Source of the DNA: Desulfovibrionaceae bacterium
Lineage (GTDB): Bacteria; Desulfobacterota; Desulfovibrionia; Desulfovibrionales; Desulfovibrionaceae
Direction of reading: 5' to 3'
NCBI GenBank assembly: GCA_030539415.1
Contig: JAUNSE010000006.1
Location: 2,121-20,547, forward strand
DNA: 18,427 nt
Shown here: piece by piece, positions 1 to 7,703 of the stretch
Layout: every line of letters starts with the position of its first letter
How positions within the stretch are numbered: position 1 is the first letter of the stretch
Notes under the pieces: model-generated
Told to the model about the DNA's origin: nothing
Databases searched by the model: none
Seen by the model: only the letters and a program-made list of their open reading frames with translations
Program-made: the position numbers and the translations under genes

Positions 1-1734
1 GATATAGAGTCTTGCCGGCATCCTGCGACCGAGTTCAAGCGCTCCGGCCAGAGAGTCGGTCTGGCGGATATGGCAGTCCTCCCGGCGCAGGACATGGGTC
101 AGCACAGCGCAGAACGCGGGGTCCTGGCTGACAATGACAACATTCATGCGGGCGGCGTTGCGCTTGTCCAGCTCGTTCTGCTCCTCCAGCTCGGTGAGAG
201 TCCTGACAAGCGACCTGGCCGAGTCGAGAAGCGTGTCGAGAGTGGTGCGGCAGGAGTCCGGCAGGGCCGGCCCGTCTGCGGCCGCCAGATCTTTTTCGAA
301 TTTGCGCAGGGGGGCAAGATAGGCGCCGTAGAGGCTTTTTTCAGCCTCATCCCTGCCGCTGGCCAGAGGTTCGCCGAGTTCGACGGGCTGTTCCTGATCG
401 GAGCTCAGATTGAGGTTCATGCCGCCTTTGTCGGGGGCGGGAACCAGTCCCACCATGTTTGCCATTTCAGGCACGCCGTGCGGGTCAAGGTCATCGGCGC
501 GTGCGGAGCTGCGCACAAGCGAGAGTGTGAGCAGGGAGCCAAGGGCCAGGCCGAAGACGGGAAGCGCGGCCAGCAGCTCCGGGGGGAAGCCGGAACGCAG
601 GCCGAGGATGCCGGCGGCAACGCCCAGAGGGGGAACAAGCGTGCCCAGAAGGAATTTGACGCTGTTCGGTGCGCCGCGCAGGCAGGCCCAGAGAGCGCTG
701 GGAAGAAAGATGACCATGGCCAGGGGCCACAGTTCGGTATAGCGGCCGAGCCAGCTGAACTGAGGCACCAGCGGCAGCAGCGCAGCCGCCGCGCCCGGAA
801 GGCAGAGCAGGACAAGCGAAGCGTCCAGCGCCCGTGAGATCCGGCGGCTCTGCAGCAGATGCCGTCCCACATGCGGCCACAGCATGAGGGCCAGGCCGGC
901 GCAGGTCATTGCCGCCAGATTTCTCGGCGTGTAGCCCGCCTGGAGGGGAAGCGGGCCGCCCCAGACCTGGGCCATGGCTGCAGCGAGATAAAGGAGGGCC
1001 CACAGGCGCCACTGGCCGGGTTCGACAAGCCCCTTGATGAGGCACATGGCAAAAACCGTGGCCATGGCCGCGAAGGCTATCAGGCGCCAGTCGATGTCCG
1101 CGGCGGGGATGGTGTCCGCACGGTGCACCGTGGGGGAGAACCAGAAGCCGGGAATGCCGTCCATGCGCAGCAGGCAGACAAGCGGGACGCCGACGGCGGC
1201 TTCGGGGAGAAGAAGACGTCCGCTGACCGGGCGCGATTCACGCCAGTCCACACTGCCGTCCGCAGTTATATAGGGCGAATAGAGCACGGGCGAGCCGGGG
1301 ATGGAAGGACCGAGGTCCAGCAGCAGGCGGTCCGGCTGGGCGCCCGTCTGCGAGGCGGGCAGCACGAAGCGCAGCCAGAAGGTGCCGTTTTCCGCGGGAG
1401 GAAGGCGGTCGGGGCTGAAAATCTGAAAGCGATCCTGATACTGCGGAGAGGAAATTTCCGTGATATCGGCAAAATCAGCCCTGTCCAGACAGTATTCCAG
1501 ATAGGGGGCAAGCCGGAGGCTGTCCTGGGTGACAAGCGGAGGGAGGGTTCCCTGGCGGGAGGGAACAAGCTGTCTGAGCATTCTGTCCCTGTCCGGCTGG
1601 AGCTGCGGCATCAGCATCGGCCCGCCGTCGGGCGCCGCCGAGACAGGAACGGCACTGCTCAGGCAGACCGCAAGGAGCGAGAGCAGGCCGAAAAGAAGGC
1701 TGGAAAGAAAGCGTCTGGCATTGGCTTTTCTCAT
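1..1734 (-). CDS. 7TMR-DISM-like membrane sensor with receiver-like C-terminus (partial, runs off left edge)
   Basis: The reading frame is open from ATG 1734 to base 1 (578 codons) without a stop, so the C-terminus lies outside the window. Residues 1-33 look like a signal peptide ending near VSAAPDG. Residues about 34-200 form an exported domain with the segment NGTFWLRF, typical of 7TMR-DISM extracellular domains. Seven hydrophobic helices follow (starting about LIAFAAMATVFAM and ending about LPVFGLALGSLLTLSLV). Then comes a soluble linker with a short coiled coil (ELEEQNELDKRNAARM), and VVIVSQDPAFCAVLTHVLRR, which resembles the first strand and helix of a response-regulator receiver. The usual DD pair appears only as QD. 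No histidine kinase domain is visible between helices and receiver. An AGGGA lies about 10 nt before the ATG. The gene lies 73 nt downstream of a TPR gene on the same strand. The ligand and the C-terminal output are unknown. Confidence 0.75.
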   Translation of the reverse strand, partial: MRKANARRFLSSLLFGLLSLLAVCLSSAVPVSAAPDGGPMLMPQLQPDRDRMLRQLVPSRQGTLPPLVTQDSLRLAPYLEYCLDRADFADITEISSPQYQDRFQIFSPDRLPPAENGTFWLRFVLPASQTGAQPDRLLLDLGPSIPGSPVLYSPYITADGSVDWRESRPVSGRLLLPEAAVGVPLVCLLRMDGIPGFWFSPTVHRADTIPAADIDWRLIAFAAMATVFAMCLIKGLVEPGQWRLWALLYLAAAMAQVWGGPLPLQAGYTPRNLAAMTCAGLALMLWPHVGRHLLQSRRISRALDASLVLLCLPGAAAALLPLVPQFSWLGRYTELWPLAMVIFLPSALWACLRGAPNSVKFLLGTLVPPLGVAAGILGLRSGFPPELLAALPVFGLALGSLLTLSLVRSSARADDLDPHGVPEMANMVGLVPAPDKGGMNLNLSSDQEQPVELGEPLASGRDEAEKSLYGAYLAPLRKFEKDLAAADGPALPDSCRTTLDTLLDSARSLVRTLTELEEQNELDKRNAARMNVVIVSQDPAFCAVLTHVLRREDCHIRQTDSLAGALELGRRMPARLYI

Positions 1735-1807
1735 GAGTATTTTGTCCCTGGCCGCGCCCCGGCAGACCCGGAGCGCGGGGATGGTCTCCGGAGGACCACT
1801 TGGTTGG

Positions 1808-2476
1808 TTATTCGGCTTCGACCTGCCTGATGAGGTCCTGCACGGGACGGCCGTCAGGCGCGGAGGCATTGGGGTGCAGACGCACAAGCTCGCGCCAGAC
1901 CTTCAGCCCCTCCTCATGCTGATGGAGATCGTAGTTGAGCACCACACCCTGATTGAACATGGCAATGGCGTGTCCCGGCTCCACCTGCTGGGCCTGCACG
2001 AATTTTGCGATGGCCTTGTCGTAGTCGCCCACGGCCCGGTACATGACGCCGCAGTCGGTGAGCACGCTGGCATCATTGGCATTGATGGCAAGAGCGGCTT
2101 CGTAGGCCTGGATGGAGCTGCTGTACTGTCCGGTGTCAAAGTAGGCGTTGCCAAGGTCCACCAGGGCTGCTCGTTTTTTGGGTTCCTTGAGAACCGCCGC
2201 CTCAAGGTCGCGGATGCGGCGCTGCATTTCTGGCGGAACCGAAGGCTGCTGAGCGGCCTGAGTCTGCTGGGGAGCCTGTGCCTGCGGGGCGGCGGCCTGC
2301 ACCGGCGCACTCTGCTTCGCCAGATTCGTGCCGGAGATCATGGAGCCGGCCAGCAGGCCGCAGACAAAGGTAAGGACAAGGACAAGCACGAAAATCACAG
2401 GATATATCGTGATGGTGCGTGATTGGGGCACCGGGGCGGCCTGCTGGCCGGCGGGTCTGCCTTGTTGCTGTGCCAT
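1808..2476 (-). CDS. Membrane-anchored TPR protein (possibly CcmI-like)
   Basis: 222 residues from ATG 2476. This start is chosen over an upstream in-frame ATG at 2578 because AAAGG sits 7 nt before it and the upstream stretch has no membrane or family character. A cytoplasmic Q/P/A-rich tail of about 22 residues precedes one membrane helix (about 23-46, YPVIFVLVLVLTFVCGLLAG). A low-complexity Gln/Ala/Pro linker follows, then about three TPR units (KRAALVDLGNAYFDTGQY, DASVLTDCGVMYRAVGDY, HAIAMFNQGVVLNYDLHQ). TPR domains bind peptides or proteins. In ccm loci, anchored TPR proteins (CcmI type) hold apocytochromes for haem ligation, which is a reasonable role given the neighbouring ccm genes. 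However, a probable terminator and 200 bp separate it from them, so it may be transcribed on its own. General periplasmic scaffolding is the alternative. Confidence 0.85.
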   Translation of the reverse strand: MAQQQGRPAGQQAAPVPQSRTITIYPVIFVLVLVLTFVCGLLAGSMISGTNLAKQSAPVQAAAPQAQAPQQTQAAQQPSVPPEMQRRIRDLEAAVLKEPKKRAALVDLGNAYFDTGQYSSSIQAYEAALAINANDASVLTDCGVMYRAVGDYDKAIAKFVQAQQVEPGHAIAMFNQGVVLNYDLHQHEEGLKVWRELVRLHPNASAPDGRPVQDLIRQVEAE

Positions 2477-2602
2477 AGGGTACCTTTGGAGTGTTCTGAT
2501 GGGAAAGACGATACTGAAGAAAGGTTTTCGGGAGGTTTCGGTGGGGGAAATTCCTGTGCCGGCACCGCCCAAGAGCAACTTACTACAGTTTCAAAATCAA
2601 AG

Positions 2603-2632
2603 ATGCAAGACAGACGACTGTCTGTCTTGCAT
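2603..2632 (-). terminator. Perfect 13-bp hairpin downstream of the ccm/TPR transcript
   Basis: The arms atgcaagacagac (2603-2615) and gtctgtcttgcat (2620-2632) are perfect inverted repeats around a 4-nt loop. Read on the minus strand, the stem is followed by the T-rich stretch CTTTGATTTTG. It lies 45 nt beyond the stop of the TPR gene ending at 2677, which is where a terminator of the ccmABCD-TPR transcript is expected. The T-tract is interrupted, so it could be an mRNA-stabilising 3' structure instead. Confidence 0.6.
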
Positions 2633-2676
2633 TTGACTCTGTGCGGCAGATTGGAGAAGAGCCGGTCCGACCGGAC

Positions 2677-3270
2677 TTACTGCTTGCTGCCGGCCTTTGC
2701 TAGCTCTCCGGTATACAGGGCCCGCTGCTCCTCGGTGCAGTCCGGGGCGGCCACGCCCTGCCGGATATGCGCCAGGGCCCGGTCGTCATCATGCAGGAAG
2801 TAGCGCAGGATTGTGGCCGTGCTGAAGTGCACATCTGCCCTGTCCTTGATGGCCAGAGATTCCTCCATGAGAGCCACGGCCTTTTCATGCTCCTTGAGCT
2901 GATGCGCTATGTAGCCGAGATAGTAGGGAATGTCGGCATTGTTCACGTCCATTGTCCGAGCCCGTTCCAGGAAGGTGCCCGCCTCCCGGTACTTGCCCTG
3001 AGATATGAGGGCAACGCCGAGTTCGCAGAGCGTGTCCGGATTGTTGGGCGCCTCGCCGGCCATGCGCATCAGCCGGCCGATTTCGCTGTCGCCGTCCATG
3101 CCCGGCGGCATGTCGGAAGGCATCACGCCGGAAGCCTGCCCGGCGGGGGCCGTCCTTCCCTGGGTGACGAGGGATGGATCGGCAAGGCGCTGGTAGACAG
3201 TGGTGCCGAGCATCAGGGCAAGGCCCAGAGCCACGATGACAATGAGAATTTTCTGTGCTGTTGTGTTCAT
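2677..3270 (-). CDS. Membrane-anchored TPR protein of the ccm cluster (CcmI-like)
   Basis: 197 residues. One N-terminal membrane helix (about 8-25, ILIVIVALGLALMLGTTVY) is followed by a Pro/Gly/Met-rich linker and TPR-like helices (NPDTLCELGVALISQGKY, ADIPYYLGYIAHQLKEHE, ADVHFSTATILRYFLHDD). The TPR part would lie in the periplasm. It is the last gene after ccmD, 40 nt downstream, with only a weak ribosome site (GGGATAACTAAG), so translation may depend on ccmD. By position it replaces the ccmG/ccmH/ccmI end of standard System I clusters. A CcmI-like role, presenting apocytochrome c to CcmF, is the best guess but is inferred from context and architecture only. It shares the anchor-linker-TPR plan with the gene at 1808-2476. 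Confidence 0.85.
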   Translation of the reverse strand: MNTTAQKILIVIVALGLALMLGTTVYQRLADPSLVTQGRTAPAGQASGVMPSDMPPGMDGDSEIGRLMRMAGEAPNNPDTLCELGVALISQGKYREAGTFLERARTMDVNNADIPYYLGYIAHQLKEHEKAVALMEESLAIKDRADVHFSTATILRYFLHDDDRALAHIRQGVAAPDCTEEQRALYTGELAKAGSKQ

Positions 3271-3310
3271 GCTTGCTTAGTTATCCCGAAACAGATGCTT
3301 CCAGGGCTGA

Positions 3311-3454
3311 TTACTTCGAATCATCTCTGACGAGAAGTTCGAGCTGGAAGATTCTGCGGCTCAGACGCCGCTGGTTCGCGGCCAGGAAAGCGGCGTATGC
3401 GCCGATTCCAATCCATACGGCAATGCCGGCGTACAGGACCCATGGTTCGGTCAT
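3311..3454 (-). CDS. ccmD: CcmD, small haem-exporter subunit
   Basis: A 47-residue frame starting MTEPWVLYAGIAVWIGIGAY and ending at TAA 3311. It has a perfect AAGGAGA 7 nt before the ATG. One membrane helix (about 4-25) is followed by the basic segment NQRRLSRR and a short helical tail, the usual shape of CcmD (about 40-70 residues). CcmD holds CcmC and CcmE together and helps release holo-CcmE from the CcmABCD exporter. It lies directly after ccmC (105-nt gap) and before the TPR gene. Sequence conservation in CcmD is low, so the call rests on size, topology and position. Confidence 0.85.
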   Translation of the reverse strand: MTEPWVLYAGIAVWIGIGAYAAFLAANQRRLSRRIFQLELLVRDDSK

Positions 3455-3559
3455 GACTTTGTCTCCTTGGCATCCCGGACGATCGAGCGGATTGCGCTGT
3501 CCGGGGCTGTTTGAGCGAAAAACTGCGGAACTGGACCGGCAGCTGGGCCGGGGCCGCGC

Positions 3560-4264
3560 CTATTTCCTGAATGCCGGCTCGCTTTCTTCGGTTTCGCGCT
3601 CGCGCGCGGCATACAGCAGATCGTCCAGTCTGGCCTGATCGGCCAGCTGCTGTCTGCGCAGAAGAACAAGCCCCAGCCACAGAAGGCCGGTGACGGCCAC
3701 GCAGAAGATGGCCGTGACTTTCATCTCGGGTTCGAGGCCGCCGCCTTCGCTGGCGAAGACGGCAGGGTGTATGGAGCGCCACATGCGTGCCGAGAGGAAG
3801 ACCAGGGGCACATCGGCAAAGGCGGCTATGCCCACAACGGCGCGCACCATCATGCGCCTGTGCGGCGACATGGCCAGTCCGTTCAGGAGCAGGTAGGCCA
3901 TGTAGACAAACCACATGACCAGAGCGGTGGAAAGCCTCGGATCCCATGTCCACCAGACTCCCCAGGATTTCCGTCCCCAGAGAATGCCGGTCACAAGACA
4001 CAGAGTGGTGAGCAGCACGCCGACTTCGGCCGCGGCCTGGGCCAGCCTGTCCCATTTCGAGTCGCGCTTCACCAGAAAGGCGACAGATGCCGCAAAGACC
4101 GCGAAGAAACTGATGAGCGCCCACCAGGAGAGCGGCAGATGGATGTAGAAGATTTTCTGTATGGGGCCCATGACGGCTTCAACCGGAGCGTACATGAAAA
4201 TCAGCCACCAGCCGCAGGCAAGGCCCAGTGAGCCGGTCAGAACCAGGAGAAGGGAAAGTGTCAT
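3560..4264 (-). CDS. ccmC: CcmC, haem-handling membrane protein (WWD family)
   Basis: 234 residues with six membrane helices. The tryptophan-rich WWD loop reads WGRKSWGVWWTWDPRL (about 96-111). The two conserved axial histidines of CcmC are in FYIHLPLSWW (H42) and MWRSIHPAVF (H166). CcmC binds haem in the outer leaflet and loads it on CcmE. The ATG overlaps the ccmB stop by one base (TGATG), with GGAG about 8 nt upstream inside ccmB, so the two are translationally coupled. The charged C-terminal tail (about 205-234) is probably cytoplasmic. Length is typical for the family. Confidence 0.95.
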   Translation of the reverse strand: MTLSLLLVLTGSLGLACGWWLIFMYAPVEAVMGPIQKIFYIHLPLSWWALISFFAVFAASVAFLVKRDSKWDRLAQAAAEVGVLLTTLCLVTGILWGRKSWGVWWTWDPRLSTALVMWFVYMAYLLLNGLAMSPHRRMMVRAVVGIAAFADVPLVFLSARMWRSIHPAVFASEGGGLEPEMKVTAIFCVAVTGLLWLGLVLLRRQQLADQARLDDLLYAARERETEESEPAFRK

Positions 4265-4935
4265 CAGTCGTCTCCGGTGTAAACGAAGCGGAAGAGAAGC
4301 AGGGAGAGGGCCCAGAAGATGGCGTCAAAGGCTGCGGCGAACTGGAGCCAGGACAGGCTGTTCTCGCCGGCATCGCCGAACAGGGCGGCAAAGACGCGGA
4401 TGGCGGCGAGCAGAAGGGGAGCCAGCAGCGGGAAGACAAGCAGACTCAGCAGTGATTCCCGGGCGGTCTGCCCCTGGGAAAGCGCGCCAAGCAGGGAGCC
4501 CAGCGCAACCAGACCGAGATCTCCCAGAACAAGCATGACGGCTCCGCCGGCGGCGTCACCGACCGGCGACTGTCCAAGAAAAACGATGACGGCCGGGAAG
4601 AAGAGCAGCTGGGCAGCCAGAATCAGCACAAGACCGGCCATGGCCTTGCCGAGGAAAATTCCGGTAACCGGGCAGGGCGAAAGCAGCAGGCCTGTCCGGG
4701 CGCCGTTGGCTTCCTCGAACGAAAAGAGCATGTTGAAGACAAGAGTCTGGCTGAAGGCCGAGGAAAGCCAGAAAATGGCCGCGGCTGTCTGGCCGGGAAC
4801 GGTTTCTCCTGTTTTCTGCGAAAGGGAGAAGAGGAAGACCAGCAGAAGGCCCAGGAGCATGGACTGGACAAGTCCGGCACCGCGCAGGGCCAGCCTGAGA
4901 TCCTTGCGAAAGACGGCCAGAGCAAGTTTCAGCAT
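4264..4935 (-). CDS. ccmB: CcmB, membrane subunit of the CcmAB transporter
   Basis: 223 residues, mostly hydrophobic with about six helices. It starts with FRKDLRLALRG, the amphipathic N-terminus typical of CcmB, and contains FSFEEANGARTGLLLSPC, matching the conserved 'E..G.....L..sP' cytoplasmic loop. It pairs with the ATPase CcmA. The complex drives release of haem-loaded CcmE from CcmC. The start overlaps the 3' end of ccmA by 7 nt and the stop overlaps ccmC, a tightly coupled A-B-C block. Confidence 0.95.
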   Translation of the reverse strand: MLKLALAVFRKDLRLALRGAGLVQSMLLGLLLVFLFSLSQKTGETVPGQTAAAIFWLSSAFSQTLVFNMLFSFEEANGARTGLLLSPCPVTGIFLGKAMAGLVLILAAQLLFFPAVIVFLGQSPVGDAAGGAVMLVLGDLGLVALGSLLGALSQGQTARESLLSLLVFPLLAPLLLAAIRVFAALFGDAGENSLSWLQFAAAFDAIFWALSLLLFRFVYTGDD

Positions 4936-5606
4936 GCTGCCTCCCCGGGGACCTGCTCCCCCTGTTCCCCGGACTCTGTCTCCGCGGTGGCGGAGTCCGG
5001 CAGGATACAGTGAAGACGCCGGCCGGAGAGTTCGTAGACGGCATCGGCGTGGCCGCGTTCAGCCGCCTGATGGCTGACCCAGAGCACGCAGGCGCCGCGG
5101 TCGCGGGCGGCATGCACCTCGCCTTCAAGAAGAGCGCGCGAAGCGGTGTCGAGTCCTGTCTCGGGCTCGTCAAGAAGGAGAATTTCAGGCTTGAGCAGAA
5201 GTATTCTCGCGAGGCTCAGACGCTGCGCCATGCCGCGGGAGAAGACGGCCGCGCGCGTGTGGGCGAACGGCAGGAGTCCCACATGATCCAGCATGGATAG
5301 AATATCACGCTCAACGGCGCTTCGGCCGCTGGAACGCTGCCAGAACGAGAGATTCTCCTCTGCCGTCAGGCCGGGGTAGAGGAAGGTGACATGCCCCAGA
5401 TAGCCGATCTGCGCATTGACGTCGCTGAAGGCAACCTCTCCGGAGTCGGGCTGGACAAGGCCGCCAATGAGGCGGAGAAGCGTTGATTTGCCGCTGCCGT
5501 TCCTGCCCGTGACAAGGTGCACGCAGCCGTCCCCGAAGGAGGCGGTGACGTCCTTGAACAGAAGCATGGAGCCGTAGCTCTTGGTGACATGTTTGAGCTC
5601 AATCAT
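4929..5606 (-). CDS. ccmA: CcmA, ATP-binding subunit of the CcmAB transporter
   Basis: 225 residues. Walker A GRNGSGKST (34-42), ABC signature region FSRGMAQRLSLAR (about 122-134), Walker B ILLLDEP (142-148) with catalytic E147, and switch histidine in WVSHQ (H179). CcmA powers release of holo-CcmE. The ATG at 5606 has no usable Shine-Dalgarno: the nearest AGGAG is 15 nt away. A near-consensus promoter would place the transcript start on the ATG itself, so this mRNA may be leaderless (see the separate promoter and terminator entries). The Glu/Gly-rich C-terminal tail after about residue 205 is less conserved than the core. Confidence 0.95.
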   Translation of the reverse strand: MIELKHVTKSYGSMLLFKDVTASFGDGCVHLVTGRNGSGKSTLLRLIGGLVQPDSGEVAFSDVNAQIGYLGHVTFLYPGLTAEENLSFWQRSSGRSAVERDILSMLDHVGLLPFAHTRAAVFSRGMAQRLSLARILLLKPEILLLDEPETGLDTASRALLEGEVHAARDRGACVLWVSHQAAERGHADAVYELSGRRLHCILPDSATAETESGEQGEQVPGEAAC

Positions 5607-5613
5607 GGTGCGG

Positions 5614-5643
5614 ATAATACGCTCCTGGGGGCGCGGCCGTCAA
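5614..5643 (-). promoter_or_regulatory. Probable sigma-70 promoter directly upstream of ccmA
   Basis: On the minus strand, -35 TTGACG (5643-5638) and -10 TATTAT (5619-5614) are separated by 18 nt. Each box matches five of six consensus bases. Only 7 nt separate the -10 from the ccmA ATG, so initiation at the usual distance would start the RNA at or within a base or two of that ATG. The -35 overlaps the last T residues of the terminator behind ccmF. Confidence 0.6.
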
Positions 5644-5690
5644 AAAAGAGGGAAAACGGCCGCTGCCGGCGTGTTCTGGCAGCGGTCCGT
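5642..5690 (-). terminator. Intrinsic terminator between ccmF and ccmA
   Basis: The minus-strand RNA folds into ACGGACCGCUGCC (5690-5678), a 10-nt loop, and GGCAGCGGCCGU (5667-5656). This gives 12 bp with one bulged A. It is followed by TTTCCCTCTTTTTT. It sits 20 nt after the ccmF stop. The right arm GCGGCCGT can also pair with ACGGCCGC just downstream (about 5641-5634), an alternative hairpin that would disrupt the terminator. Confidence 0.7.
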
Positions 5691-5710
5691 CATGCAGTTC
5701 GGGCCGTTCG

Positions 5711-7654
5711 TCAGGCAGCCTTTGCCGCGCTGCCGTCCGCGCCCTCCCCGCTTGCATCTGCCGTGGCCGCGCCGTTTCTGCGCCGCCTGAGGTTGAGCAG
5801 GGGCAGGAGGGAGAGCACCACGCCGCCAAGCCAGATCCAGCTGACCATGGGTTCGATGTTGACCTGCACGACCATATTGCTCTTTCCGTCCAGGCCGGAA
5901 ACGGAGGCATAAACTTCCTTGCCGAAGCTGGCGGCCACATCGACCTCGGAAAAGAGCATGCCCTGGAATTTGTCGTAGGCGCGCTTCTCCGGCTTCAGGG
6001 TCGCGAGAAGAGTGCCGTCGGCATCGCGCACCTCAAGCACGGCCCGGAGATATTCATAATCAACGGCCCGGCCGGTCTCGATGGATTTCAGCGTCAGTTC
6101 GTAGGCATCTATCTTTGCTCTGCTGCCTTCGGCCAGAACCAGATCGTTCTTCTGGTTGTAGGGGCCGGAGAAGGCTATGCCTATGGCGCAGAGGGCAACA
6201 CCGAGATGCGCGCCGATGCTGCCGGCCCGAAAGCCTGTCCTTCCTGCCGCCAGACCCGGGACAAGGGCCGCGAGGCAGCCCGCGGCGATGGCTCCGGCGG
6301 CGAACTGGGAGATCAGAGGATGAATGCGCTGATAGGAGCCGAGCCAGGCCAGCACCGCGACAGCCGCGCCTCCGGCAAGGGACAGCGCAAGCCAGGTTCT
6401 GTTCTGCACGCCGAACTTCCAGGAAAGCGCCGGGCAGACCACGAGCAGAAGCAGTATCAGTGTGCCGAGGGGCAGGCAGACGGAATTGTAGAACCTGGCG
6501 TCAAGCCCCATGGGAGCGCTGCTCCACAGGCGGCTGAACACGGGCCACATGGTTGCGGTGAGAATGATGAAGCCGAGCACCAGGAAGATGAGCGAGGTGA
6601 GGCACAGAGCGCCTTCGCGGGAGAAGGGATTCTCGAGTTCTCCCCTGCCCTTTTCCGAGCAGCAGACAATCAGCAGGGTGGCGGCGCACAGGAAGGCGAT
6701 GAAGCAGAGCAGAGGAGCGCCAACCGGTCCCTGACCGTAGGCGTGCACGGAGTTCACCACTCCGCTGCGCACGAGGTAGGTGGCGAAAAAGCCGGAGATG
6801 GTGGTCAGGCTGATGAGCAGGGTGTTGACTCTTGTGAGCTTGCCGCGTCCGCGCTCGAGAATGAGTGTGTGCAGCGCTGCCGTGCCTATGAGCCAGGGAA
6901 TGAGGGAGGCGTTTTCAACGGGGTCCCAGGCCCAGTAGCCGCCCCAGCCGAGTTCCATGTAGGCCCACCAGGCGCCCAGAAGTATGCCGGCTGTGAGGAA
7001 GCACCAGGCCGTGACAAGCAGCCCTCTTGTGCTCTGGTACCACGGTCTGGCCCCCTCGCGGCCGCAGACGGCCTGCGCGAGTGCCATGCACGAGGGAACC
7101 GTGAAGCCGCCGTAGCCCAGGAAGAGCAGCGGCGGGTGAAAGATCATGCCGGGATTCTGCAGCAGGGGATTGAGTCCGCTGCCGTCCGCGGGAGCCGGTT
7201 CAGTCATGAGGAAGGGATTGCTCCACAGGACGAGCAGTGTGGCAAAAAAACCGGTGATCCCGAAGAAGAAGATCCAGAACCACAGCCTGCTTCGCTCAGG
7301 TGTCTCTCCATAGCCCCTTGTCAGGGCGAAAATGGAGCCCATGATTGCCACGGACAGGGCCCAGAACAGCATCGAGCCCGGCTGTCCCGCCCAGAAGGCC
7401 GCCAGACAGTAGAAGAAGTCAAGTGCGTTGTCCGTATAGCCGGCCACGTAATTGAGACTGTAGTCCCGGCTGGACAGGGCATAGAGCAGAATGGAGGAGG
7501 ACAGGGCAAAGGCTCCCGTGACAGGGAAATGGATTTTCTCCACCACGCGAAGGCCGTCGGTCCTGCCGCTCCAGGCTTGCGCAAGAGCGTAGCCGGCGCC
7601 GCCGATGCTGGCTATCTGCGCCAGAAGGAGCAAAAAATAGGCGAAATGGTACAT
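5711..7654 (-). CDS. ccmF: CcmF, cytochrome c haem lyase subunit
   Basis: 647 residues, many membrane helices, typical length for CcmF. The WWD loop is GWGGYWAWDPVENASLIPWL (about 236-255). The conserved LNPLLQNPGMIFHPPLLFLG lies at about 161-180. A large periplasmic domain lies near the C-terminus before the last helix. CcmF takes haem from CcmE and ligates it to apocytochrome c. ATG 7654 is preferred over an in-frame TTG two codons earlier because AGG is well placed for the ATG and too close to the TTG. The gene follows ccmE by 49 nt. An intrinsic terminator behind it separates it from ccmA. Confidence 0.95.
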   Translation of the reverse strand: MYHFAYFLLLLAQIASIGGAGYALAQAWSGRTDGLRVVEKIHFPVTGAFALSSSILLYALSSRDYSLNYVAGYTDNALDFFYCLAAFWAGQPGSMLFWALSVAIMGSIFALTRGYGETPERSRLWFWIFFFGITGFFATLLVLWSNPFLMTEPAPADGSGLNPLLQNPGMIFHPPLLFLGYGGFTVPSCMALAQAVCGREGARPWYQSTRGLLVTAWCFLTAGILLGAWWAYMELGWGGYWAWDPVENASLIPWLIGTAALHTLILERGRGKLTRVNTLLISLTTISGFFATYLVRSGVVNSVHAYGQGPVGAPLLCFIAFLCAATLLIVCCSEKGRGELENPFSREGALCLTSLIFLVLGFIILTATMWPVFSRLWSSAPMGLDARFYNSVCLPLGTLILLLLVVCPALSWKFGVQNRTWLALSLAGGAAVAVLAWLGSYQRIHPLISQFAAGAIAAGCLAALVPGLAAGRTGFRAGSIGAHLGVALCAIGIAFSGPYNQKNDLVLAEGSRAKIDAYELTLKSIETGRAVDYEYLRAVLEVRDADGTLLATLKPEKRAYDKFQGMLFSEVDVAASFGKEVYASVSGLDGKSNMVVQVNIEPMVSWIWLGGVVLSLLPLLNLRRRRNGAATADASGEGADGSAAKAA

Positions 7655-7703
7655 GGGCAACCTGGTATGCTGAGGCTGTGAAAACAGGGGGAACGCGGCC
7701 GGA

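Noticed and set aside
70..1830. Two long plus-strand frames (70-837, 859-1830)
   Set aside because: They mirror the partial minus-strand sensor gene, which has a signal peptide and seven coherent helices.
6206..7681. Open frame of 491 codons on the plus strand opposite ccmF
   Set aside because: It is antisense to ccmF, and its low-complexity composition is typical of a mirror frame.
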